64,000 bases of DNA, from NCBI RefSeq assembly GCF_023276375.1, contig NZ_JALLPK010000001.1, forward strand, positions 1,054,001-1,118,000, in the 5' to 3' direction. Made by a program: the position numbers and the translations under genes. Under the pieces are notes generated by a model. The model worked only from the letters and a program-made list of their open reading frames with translations. It was not told the origin of the DNA and ran no database searches. Below, piece by piece: positions 16,527 through 26,357 of the stretch; position 1 is the first letter of the stretch, and every line of letters begins with the position of its first letter. The DNA is from Halocatena marina (GTDB lineage Archaea > Halobacteriota > Halobacteria > Halobacteriales > Haloarculaceae).

Positions 16527-19490
16527 ATGACGTCAGAGAACACAGATTCAGAACGGTGGAGGGTATCGCGCAGGAACTACGTAAGAGGGCTAGCTGGCAT
16601 GACAGCACTCGCGGCACTCGGGACCCGTGCTACTGGGACCATCCCGGATTCGAGCGTCACTCCGGTCGGGAATGGGAGCTACGCGACCGAGATGCCAGAC
16701 GACAGTAACATAACGGCTGATTACGCGAACCCACCGTCGACAAGCGAGGTGTACACCACAGCGAACGCGTCAGGACCGATTCCAACGAATGACTGGTGGA
16801 CAACAATTGCCTTGGGAACCAACGGTGACCCGCACGGTCAGGGAGCCGTCGTCGGCCTCCCCTACTACGCAGACACAAATGCACGTGGGCTAACGGTGCA
16901 GTACCCGACTGACTGGTTTGGGAATCCCGCTGATCAGGGATTTCTCAAAATGGACTACCTAAACACGCCACAGCTGACGATCGGAAACACCAATCAGAGC
17001 AGCTACGCGCAATCGGCTGCTGATGACTGGGGCGACTGGCACGTACGAACAACATGGGGTGAAGGAACCGGCGCAGCAATGGATGTAACGATGGCGCGTG
17101 GCTGTCCGTTGTTTTTCGTCGAGTACGGCGGTGGCAACGCCAGTCTGACCTTCGAAACCAAGGATAGTAGGCCCTCGAACGTGGTGCTGGCAGACGACGC
17201 GAACGTCTCCGTTTGGGCTGACCGAGGAAACGTCCTTGGTGTGTCTGTTGATGGTATCACAGCGGATAATTACACCAAACACTACGGTATTTTCGCACCG
17301 GCCAACACTAGTTGGTCTGGAACCGGGACCTCGACGCTGACGTCGTCGCTCAATGGCCAAGGCTATCTCACCGTAGCACTTCTGCCAGAGGCCAGCACGT
17401 CGGTCCTTGACCTTTTCGAGACGTACGCCTACAACTTCGTTCGCGGAACATCGGTCGACTGGACGTATACCGACACAGACTCGAACGGAAATGTCGTCTC
17501 TTCGGTCCGATCGACATTCTCATTCCAAACCGAGGAGAAAGCAGAGAGCACTGCCGGTGATAATGAGACGCTCACGTGTCTGTTCCCGCACCAATGGAAG
17601 CATTCCAGTGCTCCGCTGACAGACTATTCGTACTTTTCTCCTCGAGGGACGCTGAAGCTGCTCGCGGGAGCATCGTTCGAGACGGAGATGACCTACCCGG
17701 GAATTCTTCCCTTCTTAAACGACGAAGGAACCTACGACACGGGAACACTCGCCGGGTACGTCGACCGGCTGGAATCCAACGCACTCTGGCAGAATGGGAC
17801 CGGGAGTAATACGAACACCTACTGGACTGGCAAGGATTACAACCGAAACTGGCAGGTGATTCCGATCACCCAGCAGGTCGGTGACACCGCAGCACGCGAT
17901 TTCTTCCTCAACGGCATCAAGGATCGGTTGGGCGCTTGGCTGACAGCCAAAGACACGAGCCACAACACAGCCGAAGAAGAAGAGCTGTTCTACTACCACG
18001 ATACGGTTGGTTCATTGATCGGCTTTCCGGACGGCTTTGGTTCTGCTTCGATCTTGAACGACCACCACTTTCACTACGGCTACTTCGTGAACGCGGCGGC
18101 AGAGATCGCTCGCATGGACGAGCAGTGGGTTTCGGAATACGGCGCTATGGTGGACCTGCTCGTGCGTGAGTACGCCAACTGGGAGCACGCAAGTGGAGCC
18201 ACCCCATCGGGAACGCTACCGAAAGAGTCTCCGAAAGATGCGTTCCCATTCATGCGGAACTTCGATCCGTACGGTGGTCATTCGTTCGCAGGCGGGGACG
18301 ATGCCGCTGCAGATGGGAACAACCAAGAATCGTCTTCCGAGGCAGTCAACGCCTACGCTGGGATGATCAAGTGGGCCGAGATGACCGACAACACAGCCAT
18401 GCGAGACGCTGCGATCGCTGCCTACACTCACGAAGTCAACGCAATCTGGGACTACTGGTTCGATCCGAACCACGATTCATTCCCTGCAACGTGGGGCGAC
18501 ACCACGTCCTCGGGTGACGCCTGCAACGACGCCAACGCACCGCCATGGGGTGCGCCAGACTTCAATTACGCCTCGATTGTCTGGTCAACTGGATACGACC
18601 ATCACGTCTTTTGGGGTCCCCTCGATACGGTCGAAATCTTCGGGATCAACTGGCTTCCCATCAACGGGCATTCGCTGTATCTCGGTTGGGATCAGACCTA
18701 CGCTCGTGAAAACTGGAACGACATGACGCGCACACGAGAGCTGGAAACGACGTGTAAATCGGGTGTTGGTGCCCCAGACACGGACTTTCTGGGCGGCTGG
18801 AAAACCGCCGCGTGGGGCTATCGGTCACTGCACGACGCTGCGAACGCAGTTTCCCTCATGGAAGCCGAACTCCCGCTCGACGATTCGGGTGGTGGCGGTT
18901 CTTCGACGCCGTTCACCTACCACTGGGTGCACAATATGGACGCGCTCGGTACCGTCGACACCTCGATCGTGGCTGACGTTTCGATGTTCGCTGTCTTCGA
19001 CAACGGCGGTTCGAAGACCTACATCGCGTACAACCCGACCGATTCAACGACGACAGTGACGTTCTCTGATGGGTTCTCAATGGACGTGCCAGCCAACGCT
19101 CAGAAGACCTCTACTGGTTCGGTCACCAGCGGTCTGGCTGGTGGTTCGAACGGCGGAGGCGGCGGCGATTGTACGTCTAACTATTCGGGAACCACAGGCG
19201 ATGGCTGGTCGTTGACCACCTCTGATAGCACGAGCACCAACGAAACAGTCTGGGAGTTTGAACCCAGCAATACGGCAGGATGGGTAGACATTCAGTTCTA
19301 CGAGGACGCAAACGGCGACGGTAGCAAAGAGTGGGTTGGCTACCGGATGGACGATACAGACGGCGACAACGTTCATACGCACACTCGAAGCAACGCTGGT
19401 GACGGCGGTAGTATCGACGTCAGGTTCGTCTGGGACAGCGGCGCTGGTAGTCAGTACATGTCCAGTACACAGACGCACACCTACTGTTAG
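16527..19490 (+). CDS. secreted GH81 endo-1,3-beta-glucanase with C-terminal accessory domain
   Basis: 987 aa from the ATG at 16527, chosen because it places the Tat signal (SRRNYVRGLAG, residues 14-24) at the N-terminus; the frame extends upstream to 16428 without motifs. The catalytic domain spans roughly 60-800 and shows GH81 landmarks: NDWWTTI, PLFFVEYGG, a candidate catalytic acid Asp512 in NDHHFHYGYF, and Glu601/Glu605 in NNQESSSEA, then the WLPINGHSLYLGWD segment. GH81 enzymes invert and hydrolyse beta-1,3-glucans. After a GGGGG linker (about 875-880) follows a domain starting at Cys882 and ending in Cys987, unrecognised and possibly substrate binding. It faces the GH3 gene tail to tail. 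Confidence 0.92.
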   Translation: MTSENTDSERWRVSRRNYVRGLAGMTALAALGTRATGTIPDSSVTPVGNGSYATEMPDDSNITADYANPPSTSEVYTTANASGPIPTNDWWTTIALGTNGDPHGQGAVVGLPYYADTNARGLTVQYPTDWFGNPADQGFLKMDYLNTPQLTIGNTNQSSYAQSAADDWGDWHVRTTWGEGTGAAMDVTMARGCPLFFVEYGGGNASLTFETKDSRPSNVVLADDANVSVWADRGNVLGVSVDGITADNYTKHYGIFAPANTSWSGTGTSTLTSSLNGQGYLTVALLPEASTSVLDLFETYAYNFVRGTSVDWTYTDTDSNGNVVSSVRSTFSFQTEEKAESTAGDNETLTCLFPHQWKHSSAPLTDYSYFSPRGTLKLLAGASFETEMTYPGILPFLNDEGTYDTGTLAGYVDRLESNALWQNGTGSNTNTYWTGKDYNRNWQVIPITQQVGDTAARDFFLNGIKDRLGAWLTAKDTSHNTAEEEELFYYHDTVGSLIGFPDGFGSASILNDHHFHYGYFVNAAAEIARMDEQWVSEYGAMVDLLVREYANWEHASGATPSGTLPKESPKDAFPFMRNFDPYGGHSFAGGDDAAADGNNQESSSEAVNAYAGMIKWAEMTDNTAMRDAAIAAYTHEVNAIWDYWFDPNHDSFPATWGDTTSSGDACNDANAPPWGAPDFNYASIVWSTGYDHHVFWGPLDTVEIFGINWLPINGHSLYLGWDQTYARENWNDMTRTRELETTCKSGVGAPDTDFLGGWKTAAWGYRSLHDAANAVSLMEAELPLDDSGGGGSSTPFTYHWVHNMDALGTVDTSIVADVSMFAVFDNGGSKTYIAYNPTDSTTTVTFSDGFSMDVPANAQKTSTGSVTSGLAGGSNGGGGGDCTSNYSGTTGDGWSLTTSDSTSTNETVWEFEPSNTAGWVDIQFYEDANGDGSKEWVGYRMDDTDGDNVHTHTRSNAGDGGSIDVRFVWDSGAGSQYMSSTQTHTYC

Positions 19491-19514
19491 GCGTCCCTCT
19501 TTTCTGCGGTTTTT
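19491..19514 (+). terminator. T-rich terminator after GH81
   Basis: Directly after the stop codon come tttt (19500-19503) and ttttt (19510-19514), the kind of T-tracts that end archaeal transcripts without a hairpin. Confidence 0.5.
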
Positions 19515-19542
19515 ACTGACTGCTAGCGGCAATTACAATCGC

Positions 19543-21894
19543 TTATTCACCAGTTTCTGAATCGGGGGTCCAGTCGGTGTAGCCTGACGTTCCAACGGTA
19601 ATCGTCTCGGTTAGATTACCAACGGTAATCTCGTACTTCCCTTCTTCCAGCACGAGTCCCCTTTTCTCGCCTGTGATGTCGCCGGGAACGGTGAGGAGGG
19701 TTGAGAGTGATGCTTCGATTGTCACGCGCTTGCTCTGGCCCGCTTCGAGTGAGACACGCTCGAATCCCATGAGGCGTCTATCGGGACGAATAACCGAGCC
19801 ATATCCGTTCGTATTGAATACGTGGACGACCGCTGTTCCGTCACGGCCACCGGTGTTCGTGACGGTTACCGTGACTGTGAGTGATCCCCGTTCGGAGTGG
19901 CTCGGGAGCTTCCCCGGCGCGAGTCGAAGATTCGAATACTCGAACTCCGTATAACTGAGTCCGTATCCGAACGGATAGAGCGGCTCGTGGCTTTCAGAGG
20001 TGCTCGGGGCTCGCGGTGGACGTTGGTTGTGCACGTTCACAAGTTGGCCAGTGGATTGTGGCCACGTGAACGGTAGCTTTCCGGACGGATTCGTCTCACC
20101 GAAGATCACATTCGCAACGGCGGAGCCGGCCGCCGTGCCGGGCTGATAGGCCATAAGAACGGCGTCCAACTGATCGATCACCGTCTTCGTCCCCCGTGGT
20201 CGACCAGCGATGAGAACGCCAACGGCATTCGTATCCGTCTCGGCTACTGTGTCCACGAGTCGCTGTTGTGCGTCCGGGAGTGCTATCGTATTCACGTTTC
20301 CAAATCCTTCCGAGTACGGGCCTTCTCCGAGAACGAGAACCACCGCATCCGACGCTTCGGCAGCTGATCGGATCTCATCTTCGTTTGTGAACTCCCAGAT
20401 ATCGTCTCCGTACGGTTTGAACGTGTGTGCAGTCGGGATATGGGTAACCGTAGCTCTCGATCGAACGGCATCCCGAATCCCGTCGAGAACCGTCGTGGCT
20501 GCTGGTTCAGCGTCGATTCCCTTCGAAAGCCCCTGCCAACCGAGCGTCCATCCGCCCATCTGGTTTCGGACGCTGTCTGCGCTTGGGCCGGTCACCAACA
20601 GAGAATTCACATCCTGTGGGAGAGGAAGCACACCCTCGTTCTTGAGCAGTGTCATCGATTCGGTAGCCGCCTGCTCGCTGAGTTCGCGGTTGCTACCGAC
20701 AGCCTGCTCGGACTTTGAATGGAATGGCCGCGCAAACAGTCCAAGCCGCTCTTTGAGTCGGAGGACGCGACGAACCGCTTCATCAATCCGTGCCATCGGT
20801 ATCTCGCCGGTACGGATCAAATCGAGAAGCGTACTGACGAATCGTTCGGGATTGTCTGGCTCCATATACACATCGACGCCCGCAGTAACACCCTCACGAA
20901 CGGCATCGCGGAACGTTGGGACGTATTCGTGCATGTTCACCATTCGTTCGAAGTCATCCCAATCGGAGATAACGACACCCTCATACCCCCACTGATCACG
21001 GAGAATGTCTGTCAGAAGTTCTTTGGAGGCATGGGCAGGAACTCCGTTGACTGACCCGCTGTTCACCATGATCGATGCGCTCCCGGCATCGATCCCTGAT
21101 TTGAACGGAGGAAAGACCTTCTGTCGAAGTTCACGTAGTGGAATTAGGGCTGGACTTCGATCGTTGCCGTTCATCGGTTGGGAATAGCCGGCAAAATGCT
21201 TGGTCGTCGCACCGACCCGGATGCCGTTTCGCATCTCTTGGATCCCTTTCACCATCGATGAAACCATCTCTGACGTCAAGAACGGATCCTCACTGAAACC
21301 TTCGTAGTATCGACCCCACCGAGGATCTCGTTGAAGGTCTGCATCCGGTGCGAAATTCCAGTGAGCACCAATCGCCCGCACCGATTTACCGGTCTCACGC
21401 CCAATCTTCGAGGCGAGGTCTGGATTGCGCGTCGCACCGAGGCCGAGATTGTGCGGGTACGCGGTTGCACCATCGACAGACACGTTTCCGTGAACCGCAT
21501 CAATCCCGAACGCAAAAGGGATTCCGTGATCGGTGTTTGCTATCGCAAACCGCTGTAGATCATCAATGTTTCGCCGTAGTTCGTTTGGATCGAACGTCGG
21601 AGGATTGGCCCCACCTGTCAGTACGGATCCAACGTGAAGATCTGTGAATAGATGTCCGACCTCGGCGGGGTCGAGACTCTCTACGTTCACTTGGAGCATC
21701 TGACCGACTTTCTCTTCAATCGAGAGACCAGACAGAATCGATTCGACACGCTCTGATTGTCCCTGAGTTGTCGCTGATTTCGCGCTACTTGCTGTGAGTG
21801 CCACAGATCCAGTCAGCTGTAGAAACCGCCGCCGACTCGTCTGTAGGAACGCTTCGATTGACTGCTTGCTTTTTTCATTCATGGATGCTTTCAC
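19543..21894 (-). CDS. Tat-exported GH3 beta-glucosidase
   Basis: 783 aa; a second in-frame ATG at 21882 would shorten it by 4 residues. Tat motif SRRRFLQLTG (20-29) without lipobox, so a secreted soluble enzyme. The GH3 N-terminal barrel includes GIDAVHGNVSV, WNFAPDADLQRDPRWGRYYEGFSEDP, KHFAGYSQPMNGNDR and the nucleophile Asp311 in VVISDWDD. The alpha/beta sandwich (LLVTGPSADSVRNQMGGWTLGWQG, VLVLGEGPYSEGFGN) and an FN3-like C-terminus follow (GYGLSYTEFEYSNL..GRDGTAVVHVF). It removes glucose from the non-reducing end of beta-glucan oligosaccharides, complementing GH81. A TrmB regulator gene lies 92 bp upstream in the same direction, possibly in one transcript. Confidence 0.92.
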   Translation of the reverse strand: MKASMNEKSKQSIEAFLQTSRRRFLQLTGSVALTASSAKSATTQGQSERVESILSGLSIEEKVGQMLQVNVESLDPAEVGHLFTDLHVGSVLTGGANPPTFDPNELRRNIDDLQRFAIANTDHGIPFAFGIDAVHGNVSVDGATAYPHNLGLGATRNPDLASKIGRETGKSVRAIGAHWNFAPDADLQRDPRWGRYYEGFSEDPFLTSEMVSSMVKGIQEMRNGIRVGATTKHFAGYSQPMNGNDRSPALIPLRELRQKVFPPFKSGIDAGSASIMVNSGSVNGVPAHASKELLTDILRDQWGYEGVVISDWDDFERMVNMHEYVPTFRDAVREGVTAGVDVYMEPDNPERFVSTLLDLIRTGEIPMARIDEAVRRVLRLKERLGLFARPFHSKSEQAVGSNRELSEQAATESMTLLKNEGVLPLPQDVNSLLVTGPSADSVRNQMGGWTLGWQGLSKGIDAEPAATTVLDGIRDAVRSRATVTHIPTAHTFKPYGDDIWEFTNEDEIRSAAEASDAVVLVLGEGPYSEGFGNVNTIALPDAQQRLVDTVAETDTNAVGVLIAGRPRGTKTVIDQLDAVLMAYQPGTAAGSAVANVIFGETNPSGKLPFTWPQSTGQLVNVHNQRPPRAPSTSESHEPLYPFGYGLSYTEFEYSNLRLAPGKLPSHSERGSLTVTVTVTNTGGRDGTAVVHVFNTNGYGSVIRPDRRLMGFERVSLEAGQSKRVTIEASLSTLLTVPGDITGEKRGLVLEEGKYEITVGNLTETITVGTSGYTDWTPDSETGE

Positions 21895-21986
21895 TACTTT
21901 TATTTTCCACTGTTATACGCCTCTGTAACTGACAGCTTAGGATACAAATACATTGGGGTCGGAAAAACGACCTAAGCGATGCGTAG

Positions 21987-23063
21987 CTATCGTTCGTCGA
22001 GTCGAACGTCTTTGAGAATGATTTTTTGTGCCTCGATATCTTCAAAGACAGCGCCCCAACTCCCAACAGCGAGTCGATCCTGTCCGGTGTCCAAGAAAAC
22101 GGTCGAATACGTCGAAAGCTCTTCGAGCGACGGCTGGCTGACGCCATCGAGGAGGCCAGGATAGAAGAGTCCTGAGATGGTCCCCGTAACAGTCCGTTCA
22201 CGTTCTGTTTCGATGTCAATCGCATCAATTTGAACAGTGACCGTTGCTCCGTCGTGATAGAGTGGTGCAACGTCTCGAATGAACTCCTCTAAGCTGATAT
22301 ACGTGGGAGATACTCTCCTGGTCGACTCAATTGGCTCGTACATCGACCACAGACACGTCTGGAAGTACCAGTGGTTGATTAGAGAGAGTATTTCATCGTT
22401 AATGAGAATGCCGTAGGTTTCTGGTGCACGCGAGTTTGGCATAAAATACGTGTGGTGTCGATCAAGCACCGCAAGAAATGGACCGGGAATTGTTACGACA
22501 CGAAGTTCGAGTGATTGATCGAGGAGGCCAGCTTCGTGGCAGCGTTTCCCTACTTTGTGTCCTTCATAGACGGATACACGGACGAACACACCGCGTTCGA
22601 TCGTAGCTCGAAGATCTGGTGCGAGTGATTCGAGCTGGTCAATAGTAAGCGCCATCTCGACACCGTGTGATGTCTCCGAGAGGCGATTTCGAACGCGCTC
22701 GATAACCGTATCGGAATTCTTGACAACACTGACACGGTAACTGTTTACCGCCGGTTGTTCCCACCGCTCTACCAACTCATCTGCGGCGTCAGTAAGTAAC
22801 GTACTACGATCACGCAGATGTGCAAAGATCTCGGTCGGTTCGCGGGGTTCTGCATGCAGTGTGTCTTGCTCGATGGTATCGACGAAACCCATGCTTTCGA
22901 GCGATCGAAGGGTGCTGTACACCTGTGATGTAGAGACCGTCGATCGGTTCGCTACGTCTGTCGCTGACAGTCGACCATGCTTGAGGAGTGTGAGATATGC
23001 ATCTGCTTGCGCACTCGTGAGGTCGGCGTGTTCTAACGCTTGCTGCAGCGTGGTTCGTTCCAT
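21987..23063 (-). CDS. TrmB family sugar-sensing transcriptional regulator
   Basis: 358 aa. N-terminal winged helix (LTSAQADAYLTLLKHGRLSATDVANRSTVSTSQVYSTLRSLESMGFVD, about residues 14-62), a coiled linker (RDRSTLLTDAADELVERWE), then the TrmB effector domain (about 105-355) with its second part rich in beta strands (TGTISGLFYPGLLDGVSQPSLEEL). TrmB proteins bind sugars and repress or activate sugar transport and metabolism genes. It sits immediately upstream of the GH3 gene on the same strand, so control of the GH81/GH3 pair and the ABC importer is a reasonable inference. I found no clear copy of the Halobacterium TrmB site TACT-N7/8-GAGTA nearby. Confidence 0.9.
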   Translation of the reverse strand: MERTTLQQALEHADLTSAQADAYLTLLKHGRLSATDVANRSTVSTSQVYSTLRSLESMGFVDTIEQDTLHAEPREPTEIFAHLRDRSTLLTDAADELVERWEQPAVNSYRVSVVKNSDTVIERVRNRLSETSHGVEMALTIDQLESLAPDLRATIERGVFVRVSVYEGHKVGKRCHEAGLLDQSLELRVVTIPGPFLAVLDRHHTYFMPNSRAPETYGILINDEILSLINHWYFQTCLWSMYEPIESTRRVSPTYISLEEFIRDVAPLYHDGATVTVQIDAIDIETERERTVTGTISGLFYPGLLDGVSQPSLEELSTYSTVFLDTGQDRLAVGSWGAVFEDIEAQKIILKDVRLDER

Positions 23064-24122
23064 AGTATCACTTATGTTTGTTATGTATGAAGATGTATCG
23101 ACAACAGAGGTTCGATCGGATACGATTTAGATCAGTCCCTCACGGCATTTCTTGTTCTCGTGCTGATGAACGTTCTACACGGCGAATACTTTGTCTATCG
23201 TGGTCTGCGCCCATATTATTAGATAATTGTCTAAACAGGGGTGAAATGTATCCACTTCGCCAATTACAGACGTGATACGTGAACTGTTTTCGCCCCGTTT
23301 GATTAATGGATAAATATGTGGGTGTTACTATACTATTGTTGGTTAGTTGGCATCCATACCTTTGATCTATAGCTATATTCTCCACCAACCGCTATTAATT
23401 CACTGTCTAAGAAATTGATGGTAAAACCGTATGATTCATACCAATGGAAATTTCAATGGGTAATAGGTGGGTCACAACGGTAGCACTGGACACTCTCCAA
23501 GAAAACTAATCGTTACGAGTGTACAATCGTAATGGACATGCGATGCGATTCATATTATTGGGACGTTGTATGAATCTTACAATGCCAGATTCCGTCAGAC
23601 GGTTCAATTTCGACGAGAGGAACACACCACCGAACGTCGTCATTTACACATTGATTATTGTACCTGAACAATGAGCTCTACCGTGAATACCACAGGGGGA
23701 TGAATTGTAGATGTTAACGAAATTGAGGTTGTAGTAACTCGTGCATGCTGTATATCTCGACTTAATTGCTATTAGTAACTGAATGTTGCATACTATTCGT
23801 GGTTGGTCCATTCAATCCGTTCTCCGGGTGTCAGTGTGGACTAATTAGAGAGATGCACACAGCGTCGATTATCCGTACTAATATCCCCATTTGAATAGCT
23901 TAGACTCTCAATCGACTTGAGATTAAACCGAGGGTTAGATAGCTATGAATGGAAGATTTTTTGTAATATATCTATTTATTTCTGTCGAGCTGAGTATATG
24001 GTCTAGACACGATACGTTGGTATCTCGTTGTCGAGGAGTATTGCCAAACGATATAGAATCGAGATCCCTCTGCCCTAAACGTCGACGTACTCCTCGCCGG
24101 GTGACAACACCTTCGCAGAGAG
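23064..24122. other. long intergenic region between TrmB and IclR genes, no gene seen
   Basis: 1.06 kb of mostly AT-rich DNA. Both flanking genes point left, so it holds the TrmB promoter (near 23064-23150) and the 3' end of the IclR transcript. An inverted repeat at 24032-24096 is the only structure noted. Short frames are not supported by composition or family. Confidence 0.45.
24032..24096. repeat. 9-bp inverted repeat around a 47-bp centre
   Basis: cgaggagta (24032-24040) pairs with tactcctcg (24088-24096); just outside, gttgtc and gacaac also pair with a 6-nt bulge. It lies 27 bp beyond the IclR stop codon and could fold in the 3' end of that transcript. Confidence 0.35.
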
Positions 24123-24902
24123 TTATTCAATCCAATTAAGGTATGCCGTATTAATTTCGATGACTCCTGCGATGTTACGAATTTCCTGTGGAATGTCCTT
24201 GTAGAATGTCTCGTCGTCGATGCTCTCTACAGGGCCGTTCACGCTAATCGCACCAAGTAGATTGTCGACTTCTGTGGCGAGCGCCGTCGCAACGCACCGA
24301 ACACCATCAAACTGTTCTTCGTCGTCGAACGCAATCCCGCGTGACCGTATCTCCTCGAGCTCGGAACGAAGTTCACCCACATCGAATGTTGCCGTGTCGG
24401 TTTGTTCGGAGACGTTGTATTCGAGAATCGTATCGACGCGTTCGTCGTCCATCACCGAGAGCATCGCTTTCCCGGCGGCGGTGCTATGGAGCTCTTCTTG
24501 TGTCCCGAGATGTGTCCGGACCGAATCACGGTTGTGGCGGGTCGCTTGATAGAGTGTAATACCATTTCCCTGCCGCTCAACGACGAGCCGCACCGTCTCG
24601 CCAGTTGTTCTCGCCAGTCTGTCGACTCCTTCCTTGGCAATTTGGAAGAGATGCTCTCGTTCCCGGGCGGCACCACCATATGTCAGCGGACGAAGTCCAA
24701 GTTGGTACTTATTATCACGCTTTTCAACAAAATTCTGCTCTCGGAGGGTTGCAAGATAGTGATAGACGGTACCCTTTGAGAGACCAACTGCGTGACTGAG
24801 CTCTGTTACACCTGCATGCTCGCAGCGTCGTAACTCTTCAAGGATTCGAAGGGCGTTTTCGACCGATTGTATCGTTTTGCGATTTCCCTTATCTTGCTTC
24901 AT
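24123..24902 (-). CDS. IclR family transcriptional regulator
   Basis: 259 aa from the ATG at 24902 (MKQDKGNRKTIQSVENALRILEELRR); the frame extends to 24929 but that region overlaps a candidate operator and codes for nothing family-like. Winged HTH at residues 15-75 (VTELSHAVGLSKGTVYHYLATLREQNFVEK), then the IclR effector domain (LDRLARTTGETVRLVVERQGNG.., HSTAAGKAMLS.., RGIAFDDEEQFDGVRCVATAL). IclR proteins typically control sugar or aromatic catabolism. It lies 70 bp downstream of a Gfo/Idh/MocA gene in the same direction, so the two probably form a unit, with autoregulation through the dyad at 24906-24934. Confidence 0.9.
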   Translation of the reverse strand: MKQDKGNRKTIQSVENALRILEELRRCEHAGVTELSHAVGLSKGTVYHYLATLREQNFVEKRDNKYQLGLRPLTYGGAAREREHLFQIAKEGVDRLARTTGETVRLVVERQGNGITLYQATRHNRDSVRTHLGTQEELHSTAAGKAMLSVMDDERVDTILEYNVSEQTDTATFDVGELRSELEEIRSRGIAFDDEEQFDGVRCVATALATEVDNLLGAISVNGPVESIDDETFYKDIPQEIRNIAGVIEINTAYLNWIE

Positions 24903-24905
24903 ACA

Positions 24906-24934
24906 GGTTCCTGTATCGCGCTGATACAAGAACC
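24906..24934 (-). promoter_or_regulatory. 12-bp near-perfect dyad directly upstream of the IclR start, candidate operator
   Basis: ggttcctgtatc (24906-24917) and gatacaagaacc (24923-24934) match as reverse complements at 11 of 12 positions around a 5-bp centre. The site ends 3 bp before the ATG at 24902. A second partial dyad, gacacaggttctgtc, lies just upstream. The length and symmetry suit an IclR dimer or tetramer. Confidence 0.6.
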
Positions 24935-24972
24935 CTCGACACAGGTTCTGTCTCGTTCAATCGTTCAGCGAT

Positions 24973-26040
24973 TCACGCATTGTCTGCATAGATGCGGTCC
25001 ACAACGCGCTGAACCGCAAGTGCTTGCTCGGCTGTGTTGATTGACAGTGGTTCGTCGTTGGCAACAGCAGTGATGAACGTCTCCATCTGTTCTCGGTACG
25101 GATCATTCCGGTTCGTCGTGACAGAGCTGTCGAGATAGTGATCTGCGCCGCCGTTCCGTGCTTCATAGAGCTGGAGGGATTGATGAACAGCGTTGTCTGT
25201 GTTCAGTAAATCCGTAATGTCAAGCAGTGCACCGGCGTCTGTTCCGTGAATATGATACGCGTGGACTGATTCTGCATTGACTGCCCACGCCACTTCCATC
25301 GTCCCAGTAGTTTCGTTCTCAAACTCCATGAATGCCGACACAGAATCCTCGACATCGAAGATATTTGCGTCGTCGTCGTTACCCCACATATCAATATACG
25401 TGTATGATTCCCGATTTCCGAAATCGCTGCGGGTCGTTGAGGTGATATCGAGTACTGTCGGTTCATCAAGGAAGTACAACAGAAGATCGATAACGTGTAT
25501 CCCGATATCGATCAGTGCACCACCACCAGCGATCTCTTTCGAAGTGTACCACGATCCACGACTTGGAACTCCGCGTCGACGCATGTATGCCGACTGAACG
25601 TGTCTGATCTCTCCAAAATACCCCTGATCGATATACCACTTGAGGATCTTACAGACGTTCAGGAATCGACTCTGATAACCGACCATACAGATTCGCCCAG
25701 TCTCCTCAGCGGTGGTTGCGATCTGCTCGGCATCGTCGAGCGTGTGTGCCAACGGTTTTTCAATGAACACGTCGATACCGCGCTCCATCGCCGCCGTTGC
25801 AACCGGCTCGTGGAATTTGTTCGGTGTTGTGATGACAACCGCGTCGGGATCCTGCTCGAAGAGAGCTGTTGGTGTTTCGAAATGGTCGCTCCGGAAGCGT
25901 TGTTCGAATTCGTGTCGTGCTTCTGGACTGGCGTCTGATCCGTACACTCTCTGGTCGAAATTGGTTAGAATCTCTGCCCGATTTAATCCATGCGGTCCGA
26001 GACCAACGATCCCGATATCGAGTCGCGCGTCCATGCTCAT
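24973..26040 (-). CDS. Gfo/Idh/MocA family oxidoreductase
   Basis: 355 aa. N-terminal Rossmann domain with GIVGLGPHGLNR (nucleotide motif GxGxxG) and the family motif EKPLAHT (Lys is the usual catalytic residue); then the beta-sheet substrate domain with ALIDIGIHVIDLLLYFL, the conserved Asp-x-x-x-His arrangement. These enzymes oxidise or reduce sugars and inositols with NAD(P). No signal peptide. The IclR gene lies 70 bp downstream, the ABC importer upstream on the same strand, and a second member of the family at 34913, all consistent with a role in processing imported sugars. Substrate unknown. Confidence 0.9.
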   Translation of the reverse strand: MSMDARLDIGIVGLGPHGLNRAEILTNFDQRVYGSDASPEARHEFEQRFRSDHFETPTALFEQDPDAVVITTPNKFHEPVATAAMERGIDVFIEKPLAHTLDDAEQIATTAEETGRICMVGYQSRFLNVCKILKWYIDQGYFGEIRHVQSAYMRRRGVPSRGSWYTSKEIAGGGALIDIGIHVIDLLLYFLDEPTVLDITSTTRSDFGNRESYTYIDMWGNDDDANIFDVEDSVSAFMEFENETTGTMEVAWAVNAESVHAYHIHGTDAGALLDITDLLNTDNAVHQSLQLYEARNGGADHYLDSSVTTNRNDPYREQMETFITAVANDEPLSINTAEQALAVQRVVDRIYADNA

Positions 26041-26357
26041 GACCGTCTGTCCGATGCGACGACCATACAGCTTTCGACCAAGAACACGTTCGAAGCATAT
26101 TGGTTAGTAGATGTATATGAAAGCGTAGATATAATTGGCCTGATACATTACATATATGTCTATCCTTTCTATGGTTTGATGACATTATTTGACTACTTCA
26201 CGTTGAACGCGTCTTTCGAACGCTTTAACGATTCATTCGAGATATTTTAATGTCTATGTGACATATAGTCTAAAAACTACACAATCAACATTCCACAATT
26301 ATATCTACAATTTTGCATAAAATTGGTCTAATATGTGTCAATTAGACTGCAATAGTT
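26041..26357. other. AT-rich promoter region of the Gfo/Idh/MocA gene
   Basis: 317 bp between the importer's last gene and the oxidoreductase start, both leftward. It is markedly AT-rich. It should hold the 3' end of the importer transcript and the promoter for the oxidoreductase-IclR unit. No gene seen. Confidence 0.45.

Noticed and set aside
20210-20995. 261-codon frame on the plus strand inside the GH3 gene
   Set aside because: It is antisense to a clear GH3 domain, Ser/Arg-rich and without family similarity; a shadow of biased codon use.
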